Source of the DNA: Nectonema munidae
Taxonomy: Eukaryota; Nematomorpha; Nectonematoida; Nectonematidae
DNA: 64,000 nucleotides
Direction: 5' to 3'
NCBI GenBank assembly: GCA_030549495.1
Contig: JAUIRK010000693.1
Coordinates: 1 to 64,000 of the forward strand
The notes under the pieces were generated by a model that saw only the letters and a list, made by a program, of their open reading frames with translations, did no database searches and was not told the origin of the DNA. The position numbers and the translations under genes are program-made. Below are positions 52,945-64,000 of this stretch, piece after piece (the first letter of the stretch is position 1; each line of letters opens with the position of its first letter).

Positions 52945-54030
52945 ATGCAAAAATGTTTCATAAGCAATGACTCCCTTGATTTCATTTGTGCCTACCACTT
53001 TCTGCCAGAAGCTTACTTCTATGAAGTTTACATCAAGGCAAAGATGGCGCCAATCATGCTTGCCTTTATCCTCTTCCTGCTCATCCCGTGCATCTTAACT
53101 TTTGTCAAACTGAGTCAGACCAGGAAAACATACATCCACTTGCTCACTTCATCAGTCATTGTTTTAGTGCGAAACGTGAACTCTTTTTTCTGCCTCTTGT
53201 TCCAGGGAATCCTTTTACAGAGCAGAAGTCAGCTCATTTTCTCGAAAGCCTGGAACTTCTACATATCCAAGATAAAGTACAGGATTTCGGAGTGGTGTGA
53301 AACGTCATTTGTCGTTTTCTTACTCTTACACCTTCTCAACATTTTATTAACGATTAAAAACGAAAATAAGCGAATAAGTAGTGCTCGTGTCAAATTTCTT
53401 CGCTGCATCCTTCATCCAAAGTCTGTGAGTTTGATCATCTCTTTCCTTCTACTTCTATATCTTCCTACGTCCAAATGGTTCTCCCTTTGCAGAATATCGT
53501 GTCCCAAATCTCAAACTTCGTTCTTGCATTATGGCTTGAACACTGAGCGCAATCCCTTCTTTCTGATTTATGAAGTCATTCGTGATTTTTTTTTGCGTGT
53601 ATGCATTTCTTTCTTCATATTCTACACATCCATCCAAATATATTTAATCATTCTCAACTTTTGGAGGAATCGAAAGAGAATCCTTCCTCTTTCTTTTCAA
53701 GCTACTTCGAGAAGTTTTGCTTCAGGAACGAAAAAACGCATTCAAATGAATGTTTCTCTCTTGATCGGCTGCTTAATTCTCTTCACAAATTTGCCTTGCG
53801 CCGTGATTAGCCTACTTTATGCTTCTTCAAAAAGTAATTCTCTTTTTTCTAAGCAAACAAAGTTAATAACAACTCTAGGACTAGTATACTCTATTTTGAC
53901 CTACTTCCCGCCAATCATATTCCACTTCGCTTATATTTTCGTTGACACGCAGTTCCAGAGTTCAATCAAAGCATTTTACTCGTCAATCATCCCTACAAGA
54001 ATCAAACGTTTCTTGGCTTCAAAGGAGTAA
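52945..54030 (+). CDS. Orphan seven-helix receptor-like membrane protein, paralogue 2
   Basis: A single 361-codon exon colinear with paralogue 1. In the segment around helix 3 (from SKAWNFY to HPKS, 61 aligned residues) I count 46 identities. Similarity falls in the loop after helix 5 and in helices 6 and 7. Shared signatures: FLPExY, KMAPI, TSSVIVxVRxVN, FSKAWNFYxSKxKY, WCExSF, LLHLLNILLTI, NKRIxSARVK, ISCPxSxTS, FLIYEV and SIKAxY. The N-terminal glycosylation site is kept (NDS at 8-10). Both copies are fully open over more than 1 kb in AT-rich DNA, so both are probably under selection. AATAAA lies at 54121. A family-specific chemoreceptor is the best guess; function unknown. Confidence 0.87.
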   Translation: MQKCFISNDSLDFICAYHFLPEAYFYEVYIKAKMAPIMLAFILFLLIPCILTFVKLSQTRKTYIHLLTSSVIVLVRNVNSFFCLLFQGILLQSRSQLIFSKAWNFYISKIKYRISEWCETSFVVFLLLHLLNILLTIKNENKRISSARVKFLRCILHPKSVSLIISFLLLLYLPTSKWFSLCRISCPKSQTSFLHYGLNTERNPFFLIYEVIRDFFLRVCISFFIFYTSIQIYLIILNFWRNRKRILPLSFQATSRSFASGTKKRIQMNVSLLIGCLILFTNLPCAVISLLYASSKSNSLFSKQTKLITTLGLVYSILTYFPPIIFHFAYIFVDTQFQSSIKAFYSSIIPTRIKRFLASKE

Positions 54031-54120
54031 ATCGTTCTATTAAAATATTTCTCCGCTTTCCCAATATAAACACGAATTGCTTATAATAACTCCAAATATC
54101 TATTTTTGTCTTCTTTTTGT

Positions 54121-54126
54121 AATAAA
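54121..54126 (+). promoter_or_regulatory. Polyadenylation signal of receptor paralogue 2
   Basis: AATAAA, 91 bp after the stop codon. Confidence 0.55.
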
Positions 54127-55925
54127 TATTTCTTAGTTGCTTTTCCATTTCCAAAAATTTTGACATCATAAAAAAGTTTAATCCTAACAATTCGATGACA
54201 AAAAAATTGTTTACTTCTGTTCAAAATGACATAAATTAACATTTTGACACCACGATAAAACATTCATTCCATGATGCACTCATTATCATCAGTGTACGAA
54301 GTGTTACTTTCCAATTTTTGGGACATTATAAGTACTCCTTTGTGTGCATTCGTGTAGTTGCTAGGGCTGGAGAGTAGTGATCATTTTACGATTACTGCTA
54401 ATCTTATTCCGGGGTAAAAAGTTTTTTTATAATTATTCTTACTTCTATTGCAGAATAAAAGATTTCCATTGATGTTACTCCTACTCCTCAATGAGAACTT
54501 TTTTGTCATTATGATGTCATCACTCACCAAGCACATATGGAAGCTTGGGCTCTTCCATATATAACGCCTTTGTTGGTTTTCTTGTAATGCGAGCATGTTC
54601 TCAATTGCATATTACTTTCCAAAGTAGAAATGTGTCAATTCTTAAAGTATTTGTTAAGTTGGGATTCAAATAATGTATTCATGCTGGTTCCATAATTTCA
54701 GTGTGTATGTATACTGTAGTAGGATTCAAATTTTCTGTCAGCCGGTTGGTTCTGTTACAAAAAAGTCAAATTTGTCAGCAAATAAACTGATTAATTTTGA
54801 TTATTTCCAAATGTATATATTTTTAAATCTTATATCTTTATAATTCTCCTCTAATATTTTTAAATAACTAATCTTAGCAATAAAAAAATATATATTTTAG
54901 GTTATTCGATACTTTATTGTTTTTTGCTATGAATAAGCATCAAATTTTAAAGATTTAACATTTTTAGACTAAAGACCTAACTGTCACCACTGATGTTTCA
55001 AATTTCATATTCACAGTATCTTCGATAATTATTTAAAGTTTAAGAGAGAAAATATCCTGAAATAAGAATTTTGTTTAATTCAAATCTGTCTTTTTGTCAA
55101 GCGTATCATATATGATACCTTGAACATAAATGATAGTCAAAATCTAGGTATTATATAAGATACGTTGGTCATAATAACACAAATCTACAGAGAAAACAAG
55201 CACGATACACATGGTAAGAAACCTGGTTACCACTTGTATAAATACACTATGCACTAAATCACTAAGGAAACGTACCGTTCCAACGGTTATGGTTTTTTTC
55301 GGATGAGAGGCAAAAGACCTCAAAAATTTTCGGATGAAAGGCTGTACTATATGTATATCTATAAAAGAAAGTTGAATGAAACTTTGCAAAGCTAAAATTA
55401 ATTAAATATAATCAGAAAAAAATACATTTTTTAAATTATTTATAGAATAAAATTTTAAAGTGAGTAAACAAACTAAAGATGAAAACAAGTTAAATTTTAC
55501 ATAATTTAAAATAAAAAAAAGCATAAAATAGTTAACTTTCAAAATAATAAACTATACGTTTTAAATTATAGTGAAAATGCATAAAAAAGCAAAAATTAGT
55601 TTGACTTAATAGTATTCGACCAATCCTACCAAACAAGTTTTCTTTCATGCAAGAAAAGAAGACAGAAAATATTGGATCGAGTTTAGTCTAGATTGGAATT
55701 TAATGGAGCAAAATCAATTCATTTAACTTACAACATATGAAATAGATAGAAAATTCATTCACATAAGTTTTGAAGCATGATTTTTTAAATAATTAGATCT
55801 TTATTTCTGATTCCCCTTATTTTATCTCTCCTTACTTCTTTCAATTTATACTATACCGTTGTGTATTCAAGCTAGAAGACTTCCTTAAAGAGTTTATGAA
55901 AACATTAAAAATTTTGATTGATTTG
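54127..55925. other. Intergenic, no gene recognised
   Basis: AT-rich sequence with short unsupported ORFs. No third receptor copy is seen. Confidence 0.5.
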
Positions 55926-58310
55926 CTAAAAAAGCGCAAATTCAAAGTAGAACCTTAAATGTCCTATGAAAGTCGGAGACCATGCGGGCGTCTCTAAACT
56001 AGCAATGGTGTCTAAGCTGGTAAATAAGAGAGGGAAGAATGCTGTTCCCTGTAAACTAGCAAATGTTGTCTTATGCTCTAAGCTACAGAGCGCGTCCTCA
56101 GATTGCGGATAGAGGATCATCCTATAGATATATAGGACAGCTGCGAATATAATGAATAAGAAGTCGCGGACAATAGTGTACCACTACCTAACCTTTGTGA
56201 TGGGTTACAACATGTCGCACCTACCAGCCCGGCACAAGAAGGCAGTGCAGGGGGAGCAGCTGCCATGACTGGAACAAAATATTTATGTATTTATTGTAAT
56301 AAATTTATTTATAAAAATTTAATATCAATTAGGTGTGGCCACAACGTAACACACTGGTCAGTCACACCTCAAGTGCTCACATATTACACTTAAAGAGTTC
56401 CACACTAAATGGACATCCGCAATTCACACTAAATAAACATGTCCTTCGATTCACTCAGGCTTTACATGAGACAAAGATTCAGCAAACAAAATTAATGGAA
56501 TGGAAACTACAGACAAAAATCGATCTACATTTAGGAACAAAAAACAATGATTCATTATTATACACACATAAGACGGACAGACCTATCACAACACGTAGAT
56601 GTGGTTTAATGACCTAGATCAAACAAAATATCAGATTTATGGAATTAAACACACCGTCAACAAACAACTTTACTTCATTCAAATTTCTATCAATACCTTC
56701 AAAAGAACATTCAAATACAACGGACAGCCTTTATACTGCAGAACTGTTAAATCATATATTAAAATTTAACTGGAGATGTTAACGAACATTCTAAAACATG
56801 GTACTTCGCTTACACAGATAACAGAGGAGAACAGATCAATGAAATCACATTCGAGCATCATAAATACAAACAGGCAAACAAGACTTCCAAACGCCCACAC
56901 AGAGTTTACATTCCAGATACTAATGCAATTCCTAAAAGAAGACCAAATGGCGAACCTTATATAACAACTTTTCTCATCATCTTCCTATACTTACTAACAT
57001 AACACTCAAGCAAATAAAGCAGAAAGAACCTCTTAAAACATACACTAACTACAGTAAAGCCAGAGTGGATCTTTTTCAAACATGCATTGAAAATAATATT
57101 AAAAAAGATAAAAAGCAAAATGAATACAACACAGACATACATAGGCTCAATAAATTCATCACTACTAAGTACATTTAGCAAACTGACAAACTATACATAC
57201 CAAAAATTCTACCTTCCGACATAAAAATACTCATAGACCTATTAACCACAAAGACCCAGAAATGCACACATTAAATAACTAAACATCACATAAAACAAAT
57301 ACACACACGCTTAATCTCTGGCAAAAACATATTTCAGTCGCACAAAACGAACACCCAAACATATTGGAACACATATGGATTTACAGAACAAAAAGTTATA
57401 CAGAGACATACATCGAAACTTATGTTTTAATGGAAAAACTAAAACTAATATCATACAAATCGCAATAGGATTTGACAAACAATTAACAAAGATTCTACCG
57501 AAATAAGACTCACAAAACATCAAATAAATAACCCAAAAACACACATAAGCAAAAACGAAAAAAACGTATTCCCCACAGCACTAAAAACAGCAGAGCCCTT
57601 GGACCTGACATGACAAGAATGGATCTTAAACACGTAGGTCCAATTGCCATTACTTTTTAACACCTATTTTTAATATGGCAATAAAAATAAAATCCGTATT
57701 TTATTTTTCCACACATATGAAAAACTTCACGCACAATGTCAACCTTCAAACCCGGCAAAGATAAAACATAAAAGCTCATCTTTCTTTACCTTCACCAATC
57801 GCAAAATTACTACAAAAGTTCTTCCTAAAATCATACAAACCGACATACGATATATTAAACATCGGCATGATTTTTAAAAAACTATAGACACCACCCAATA
57901 TTATTGATAACGGATTTAATCACACAAAAAACCTATTCATCGTACATTTACCACAACATTAGATCTAACTGCCGCGTTTGACACAATTAACATCAACTCC
58001 CTTATTAACAAACCCATAAACAACACAACTATAAACCCACAATACACTAATTTTTGTGGAACTACACATGTACTCATACACAGAATACCTTAACAGTAAT
58101 CGCACATAACATTCAGGCGTACCACAATGTAGCTCACTCTCCCTTATTTTTTTTTAACATTTATGTCAGATCTACCAACACCACGCAACGATCATGCCAA
58201 TTTAATTACATGCGCTGACACGACATTACCATAACATCAACAAACGCAAGCATTAAAATAGCTGAAGACAACTCATTTTACTGATAAACATTTTACCTCT
58301 ACTCATTTTA
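55926..58310 (+). mobile_element. Decayed Jockey/I-type LINE
   Basis: A GC-richer leader (55960-56270) precedes coding remnants. An endonuclease segment reads GDVNEHSKTWYFAYTDNRGE (usual GDFNxHxxxW...DxRG) at about 56775-56840, followed by a TSKRPHRVYIPDTN stretch. The RT palm reads TLDLTAAFDTININSLINK near 57960-58020 (usual DLTAAFDTVNH), then remnants of the PQGSVLSP and YADD region to about 58280. A possible thumb trace LLILFSNFTPF is at about 58300. Dozens of stops and frame changes. 3' end not found. By decay, the oldest LINE in the window. Confidence 0.7.
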
Positions 58311-58953
58311 TTCAGCAACTTCACACCTTTTATAGGATACCATTTTCCAGTTCTATTTACTTTGATTGCTCCAATCGAGCTACAACCATTTAGTTCTAAT
58401 TAATAGAGTAACGGTAAAGTTTTAAAATAATTATCAAAATAGAAACTGCATAAAGAACCTTTTGATCTTCACCATACTTTCTTATTATTGAAAAAAACGT
58501 TCGCTAGACTTTTATCAAGTTTGTCTTCTTCATATTCATTAGATCGATGTTTTTCTTGATAAGATTCAAAATATAGCAAGTATCCAGACTTAATCATGAG
58601 ATCTATCTTTGGTAGGATGCTTGAAAAAGAACGATTCTTAAGATTCCCGAATCTGATTAATACTTCCTTAACTAATAGATATGCAGAACAATTTTTTTTT
58701 AATTTTTTAAAAAAATTTTATGCAGTACAAAAAGGTTGAAGAGTCTCTGGATAGATTCTGAACTGAGCATTCGGGAAGGAGCTTAATATCCGCAAGGATG
58801 GTCGGCAAACGAACAAACAACTCCTTAACTCAGTTCAGCGTGACAAATTTTAATAATGCGAAAAAAATTAGATCCATCAAGAGTCTGGCTGTGGGTTCAA
58901 AAGCTCCATTTTCCCACAGATATGAAATATGTGTTTTTAAAAAAATGGAATAA
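58311..58953. other. Intergenic, no gene recognised
   Basis: AT-rich sequence between the LINE and the RPB4 3' end. Confidence 0.45.
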
Positions 58954-58959
58954 TTTATT
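58954..58959 (-). promoter_or_regulatory. RPB4 polyadenylation signal
   Basis: TTTATT on the + strand, AATAAA on the minus strand, 45-50 bp beyond the RPB4 stop codon. Confidence 0.65.
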
Positions 58960-59003
58960 TTTCCTAATAAGAGAATAAAATTGCAAGAGTATCATCAGTC
59001 CTT

Positions 59004-60626
59004 CTATTGAAGACTTTTCTTGGAATGGATCTCATCTAATATTTGCTGCAAATCTTCATCTGAAAATCTTTCGGATAAACTTGATACAATGACTTTAGCT
59101 TCTTCGGAGAATTGTGGGCAGAGATTTATTAGAGAGATCATTTCAAATTTATGCAACTTTTTGTTCGCTAAGTTATTTCTAAAACAAAAATCAAATAATC
59201 TAAGAAATAGATAGAATATATGAGATAAAATCTAAAAAAAATAAATAAAATAGTAATTTTGCAAAATAAAATAAATTTTGAACTTATAATGGATGAGAAG
59301 TTTAACAAAAATCCACAAATGAATAAAATTGGAAAACAAAATGTCAAAAATTTCTCACAAGAAGAATGTCAACCTTTGTATTTAGTCAGATATAAACATA
59401 TTTTAAAACAGAGAATAGGAATAGCCATATCAAAATGTTTATATGCAACATTTTGCATGATATATCATGGCTAAGTAGTATAGGAAGCATTACACTTGTG
59501 TACATAGCAAGAGACCTCTCATCTTGAACGTAGAGCTATCTAGAAAAGCACATTTAAATAAATACGTAATTATTTTATTATATGTTTACATGTGATAGGC
59601 TAATACATCCTTACGACATAACTATGATGTATTTAAGTTGCCTAATCAGAAAATAATTGTATTATTCCATGCCACTTTTTATTGAACAATGTTTAAAGTA
59701 TTTTTTGGTAAATCAATAATATTTAATAAGAATAGTGATTTAAATTCAAATAATTTTGCTTCTACTAAAGTTCACCTCTCAATATCCCTTATAGGAGACG
59801 TAAGCGAACTTTTTAGTTAAAGGTCAGGATTGCATGTTATTAAAATAAGGTTTTAAAGGAATAACCAATAAAATTTAAATATTCATTTACGCGTTAAAAA
59901 GGATACTTCAACCTCCGATCTCAAGATAAAGATTCTAAATAAAATTAAGAGAAAACTGAGTAGCCCCAGGATGTGTACAGCCCTGCTATCTGTCATATTC
60001 AAAATTTACATTAAAAACTGAGTAAAGAAAATACACCTATACATTTCAAAAAATGTTAATAAAAAAGAAATCATTTGCCAAAAAAGGAGTAAAATGAGTA
60101 CAAAACAAGGAAAACAGTTCTTATTGTTTAGCATTGTTTTAACTGATACGGAAATAAAAGGTGAGGAATAAGTTGGATATAACTATTGACATGTACACAA
60201 TTTACCTTGAAAATAGACAAAAAGAGAATAACATTGTTAATAAAAACGAAATAGATTTGATAAACAATATGGGGAAGGGCGAAAGAGATGCATATGGAAT
60301 AAAGATAGAAACTCACTGTCTATGGAGGTAAATTAAAAATACATTGCGCGTGGCTGAAGTAGGAAAGCGAAGACTTACTTGAGTGCTTGAATTGTTTCCT
60401 TGTTTTTAAAGCGAGAAAAGTGTTGGGTATAGTTTAGGGTTTTGGAAAAGACATCCGACATTTTGAGTTCATCGGAATCTTCGTACTGTTTCTTTCTATG
60501 CTCAAGCAGTTGATACACTTCGGAGATCATGAGCGTTTCTGCATTCTCGAAATGCTTAGGAAAGAGGAGATCCACGGCATTCCCCTCTTCCTGTTCTTCA
60601 TTAAGTGTGCTTCGAAGATTGGACAT
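59004..60626 (-). CDS. POLR2D: RNA polymerase II subunit RPB4, two exons
   Basis: Exon 1 runs 60626-60379 and exon 2 59178-59004 (stop TAG at 59006-59004). The intron starts GTAAGT and ends TTTTAG (phase 2). The joined protein has 140 residues; human POLR2D has 142. Exon 1 shows [40 protein letters not shown] and [20 protein letters not shown]. Exon 2 shows [39 protein letters not shown] and [17 protein letters not shown]4 forms the stalk of nuclear RNA polymerase II with RPB7 and takes part in initiation and mRNA fate. The ATG is the first in frame and aligns with the divergent acidic N-terminus of other RPB4 proteins. A MITE lies 82 bp upstream of the start codon. The second exon is too short to be noticed as a long ORF. 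Confidence 0.96.
59179..60378 (-). other. RPB4 intron
   Basis: A 1,200-bp AT-rich intron. The 71-codon + strand ORF at 59259-59474 inside it has no family resemblance and is probably chance. Confidence 0.8.
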
Positions 60627-60708
60627 TTTTGCTTTGCTAATTTACGTGAGCCTAAACAATCAAAATCGCATCTAGCTTTAGTGCTGCGCTCATAAAAGTT
60701 TTCTAATA

Positions 60709-60995
60709 CAGTATATGCGTGTGCATAAGTCGACCTTTGTCTCTTAAAAAGAACCCTAGATTCACAAACCCCAAACTATTTTTTTTGCACATAAATTTAT
60801 TTCTTTCTTTCAAGTAAACTTGATTTACAACGTTTAATTTGATTTAAAATCAATTTTTTGATGATTTACAGCATAACTTACTTTTTTAAAGCTGGGGTTA
60901 AAGTATACAACGAACTGTATTAAATGGTGACATTTGCTTCCTAAATTTAGACGTCGACGTATACACTAAGTTGATTTATACATTGACATATACGG
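60709..60995. mobile_element. 287-bp mariner/pogo-type MITE upstream of RPB4
   Basis: TA flanks at 60707-60708 and 60996-60997. The left end is CAGTATATGCGTGTGCATAA then GTCGACC. The right end, inverted, is CCGTATATGTCAATGTATAA then ATCAAC. The ends match imperfectly over about 25 bp, and a GTCGAC motif occurs near both. No coding capacity. Confidence 0.7.
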
Positions 60996-60999
60996 TATA

Positions 61000-61382
61000 C
61001 AAGTATTTTAAAGCATCTTGTAGTGTTTCGCCATGTCGCTCTGTATACGGATAAAAACTAGGGATATACCTCAGCAGCTATGAGGAGAAAGAAGAGCGGG
61101 AAGATTCTATATAAAATATAATGAATGCGTTGATATGAATTTTAGCACTTATCGACATTCTCTCCACCGCCATTTAACAGAATAAACATAAATTATACAA
61201 AAAGAATTCATTTAAATTCGTATTATTTTATTCGATAAAAAAAGGAAAAAATTTTAAAACTTAGAAAAATTTAATGTTTATTATCTAATATATTTTTTAA
61301 AATTGCAGAGTAAAATTAAAAAAAAAATAACAAAGAACTGTATTTTAAAAGTTAGAAGGAAGAGGAGTGGTTTAGACAAGGT
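61000..61382. other. No gene recognised
   Basis: AT-rich sequence only. Confidence 0.4.
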
Positions 61383-61450
61383 TTTCTCAATCGGTGTTCC
61401 TGGAAACACTAGGGTTCCGAAAAATCTCGCTAAGGTTTCCGCTAGAAATA
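61383..61450. repeat. hAT-like end with TGTTCC/GGAACA palindrome
   Basis: TTCTCAATCGGTGTTCCTGG, then AAACACTAGGGTTCCG. This resembles the CTCAAxCGGTGTxCCGxGGxACAC layout at the ends of some hAT elements. The partner end is not seen. Confidence 0.4.
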
Positions 61451-61789
61451 TTAAAATCAGCTAAAGCTCTAAGTTACTTCATTTCATAGTAGTTTAGTAT
61501 TTCTGAATAAAGGCTAAAGAACAAGTTATAAATTTTAGATAAATATTTGCAGGCATTCGTTGAACAAATTATTACAGTATATGTAAAAACAAAATCTGTA
61601 TTTTAAAATTTGCCCAACGATCCCCAAAGGTGAAGATATATATTTTACGGCTTAGAATATTGTAGGCATCAAGTAGGATACATTTCGAGCAAGGTTGTAA
61701 CTTAAATTTGAATTCAAATGAGTACAATCAAGTTAACGCATCTTTAGATTTTTTGATATATTAATAGTACTCATACAAATATAGACTAG

Positions 61790-61890
61790 TTAGGATTGCC
61801 AGACGTCCCGATTTTCGGGACTTGTCCCGATTTATGTTATTTTGTCACGCGTCCCGAATGCACAAGTAGGGGACACCATTTGTCCTGATT
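61790..61890. repeat. hAT-like end with repeated GTCCCGA motifs
   Basis: TTAGGATTGCCAGACGTCCC then GATTTTCGGGACTTGTCCCG and two further GTCCCGA-type motifs. The GGxTTGCCAxxCGTCCCG start is a layout known from hAT termini in many animals. No transposase follows. Confidence 0.5.
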
Positions 61891-64000
61891 TTAGCCTCCA
61901 TTGAAAAAAACTAGAATTATGAAATTTTTAGTTTTAAACTTATTTTTTTTATCATATCATTTTTATAGAAAAAAAAAGATATTTATTAAAAAAAAATCGA
62001 AATTACATATGTGAAATATTAAATATAAGCACGTAAGTCTAGTATGATATAAATTAAAAGAAGGCATCTTGATTTATGAAATATTATAAAAAGATTTGAC
62101 AAAATAAGTTTGAAAACAAATGAATGATTGATTATAACTTGAAGTTTAAAAAAATGATAAATAAAATTAAAAAGTTTAAATATTTTTATAAAAATTAAAT
62201 GAACGATCCGGCATTACTTGTATAGAGCAAACTATGAGTGCCATCAGCAAACAAATAAAATAAATCATCTATATTTTTTCTCACATTTCTTATATTATTT
62301 GATATCTTTTCAATCTTTCAATCAACAGCGTTTTGTTCTGATTTTCGTAAAATTACTAAAAATTTTCCCAGTGTTGGAAAAATAATATTGAAAATTTCAA
62401 TCCACCTTTCTGTCTTTCCAAGTTTTTTGGAAACAATTTTCAATAAACTAATAAATTTTGCTTATAAATATTCCTTTATCAACAAACACAAATTTGCTTT
62501 AATTAAATAAAATTTTTGATCTGACATGTGTAATAACTGTTTTCCTTCAGTTTCCAAAGCTCAGATTCTAGTATTATATATATAAACTTTATCTTTTACC
62601 TTAGCTTATACCAAAGACATATCTATTTTTGTTGAATATAAATTTACTAAATCCAGTTTGCAATATCTTTAAAGAGGAAAAAAGGACTTTGTATGTTACA
62701 TATACTTTCTATACATTTCATTGTTTCTTTTTGTTGTCTCTCGTGGTCTTGCTAGACCACTGATGAAAATCAATAACCATCATGGCCGTTAGTAGACTTT
62801 CAAGTAATATAAACAAATCTAATAAAAAAAAATTGAGTTAATTTATCGATGAATATCTCGAGTTCATTGAATAAAATTTGCTATGTAGAGATTGGACATT
62901 CAACATAAAACGTTATTTTCATATAACTCTATTATTTTTTTGTCTAGGTACATATTATAGAAGCTTTTAAAGTTATTAGTGTGAAAGAAAATATTATTAT
63001 AAGAGATAATGGTTTTACCTTCGTTAATCATAGGTTTGTGTTATTCCTTTAACGAATTGCAGTTCTCTTTGTATAAAAGGGCAAGAGAGACTCATGGCTG
63101 AATGATTCATTATCTCTTTATCATTTTTTGAACAGGTAATACATTTATGTTAAGAAGGAAAATCTTTTACAGGTCAAGTGTTAGAGCTTCATAAGAAGAG
63201 CAAAATTTGCAAGCGGCTGTTTTATAACTTTTTGAATTAGTATGGCCGATTTTACTATTGGTTGACTTAAGACAATTTTTATATTTCCAATCTTGAATAG
63301 CTTCTGTTTTTATAAATTTTTCGCCATTTAAATTTTTCCTTCTTTTTATTTTGGAAAAAAATAGCACATAAAAATATTTTTCCATATATTTATAATCAAA
63401 AGAATGTAATTCGCACTAAATTGACTTAATTTGAAAAAAGTATCGGTTCTTTGGCATATATTTTACTAAGAACCTTAGGCATGTTGGTTTATAAATTATT
63501 GTTAAAAATATCAGCTATAGATTTATCATTTAATATATATGAATCATCAATTTTCAAATTAATTTTATCTTTTTTTTTATCTAATTTAATACATTTCTAG
63601 GGATGAGGTCTTATATTTATTACTCTTGTAAGATTTCAAGATTCAGAAATTCAGATTTCAGTGTTTTCCATCAAACATATATCCTTGGATACTTGTTTCA
63701 AATTCACTAGAATTAATTTTTCTATGTATAACCTCTTTCGCTACTTCATGATTAATGAAAAAAATTGGAATGAACTGATATTCCTGATTCCAAAACAATA
63801 GTATCGTATGCAAATATATTATCATTAAAAAGTTATCATTAAGGGCTTCGTGCTGAGATCTAGTTATAGTCGTAACACAAAACTTCATAGAAAAAAGAAC
63901 ATTATATTATAAAGCGAGAGAGAAAAAATTCATTGCAACAAAAAAAATATGGTTCATAAATAACATAAGTTTAAATTAAAAAATAACATTAAAGTGTCCA
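61891..64000. other. AT-rich right end without a supported gene
   Basis: Minus-strand readings around 63167-63600 (for example LKIDDSYILNDKSIADIFNN and ACKFCSSYEALTL) hint at a decayed LINE, but no catalytic motif is visible. A 6-bp-stem hairpin, GTGGTC / GACCAC, lies at about 62748-62765. Nothing else is supported. Confidence 0.35.

Noticed and set aside
62748-62765. Hairpin GTGGTC/GACCAC as a microRNA
   Set aside because: The stem is only six base pairs, far too short.
63167-63888. Minus-strand ORFs as a LINE
   Set aside because: Suggestive wording only; no catalytic motif or terminal repeat is visible, so it was left unassigned.

Overview
This window is nuclear DNA from an animal with an AT-rich, intron-bearing genome crowded with transposons. 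The evidence is the two spliced host genes (GT-AG introns, AATAAA signals) and the animal-type transposons: hAT, piggyBac, Tigger/pogo, MULE, and RTE-, CR1/L2- and Jockey/I-like LINEs. I cannot fix the phylum. The actin-related protein 3 here is recognisable but diverged, which suggests a fast-evolving invertebrate lineage.

Host genes. (1) ARP3 (+), five coding exons from 19969 to 38798, a complete 414-residue reading; its introns are up to 6.8 kb and packed with transposons. (2) and (3) Two single-exon multi-pass membrane proteins (+, 46599-47708 and 52945-54030). They are clear tandem paralogues of an orphan seven-helix receptor-like family. (4) RPB4/POLR2D (-), two exons from 60626 to 59004, a complete 140-residue reading. 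A 67-codon secreted-type ORF (-, 46114-46317) is a weak fifth candidate.

Layout. 1-484: a 34-36 bp minisatellite ending in a conserved stem-loop; two related copies lie at 25.35 and 47.93 kb. 2.1-13.8 kb: pieces of a piggyBac, a MULE (zinc finger, OTU protease, transposase) split by a nearly full-length 3.96-kb LINE with an 11-bp target duplication, and another piggyBac. 14.2-18.9 kb: LINE and piggyBac scraps. 19.2-38.8 kb: ARP3. Its first intron holds a hAT element that was itself entered by a Tigger and a TTAA-flanked MITE, and its last intron holds an RTE lacking most of its reverse transcriptase. 40.1-45.1 kb: nested hAT remnants. 46.1-54.1 kb: the receptor pair, with a piggyBac between them. 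55.9-58.3 kb: a badly decayed Jockey/I-type LINE. 59-61 kb: RPB4 with a MITE just upstream. 61-64 kb: hAT ends and AT-rich sequence with nothing convincing.

The host genes do not form a pathway. ARP3 is an actin-nucleation subunit, RPB4 a polymerase subunit, and the receptor-like pair a local duplication. No LTR element, retrovirus or Polinton was recognised. All identifications are by eye from motifs and remembered family sequences; no search was run.
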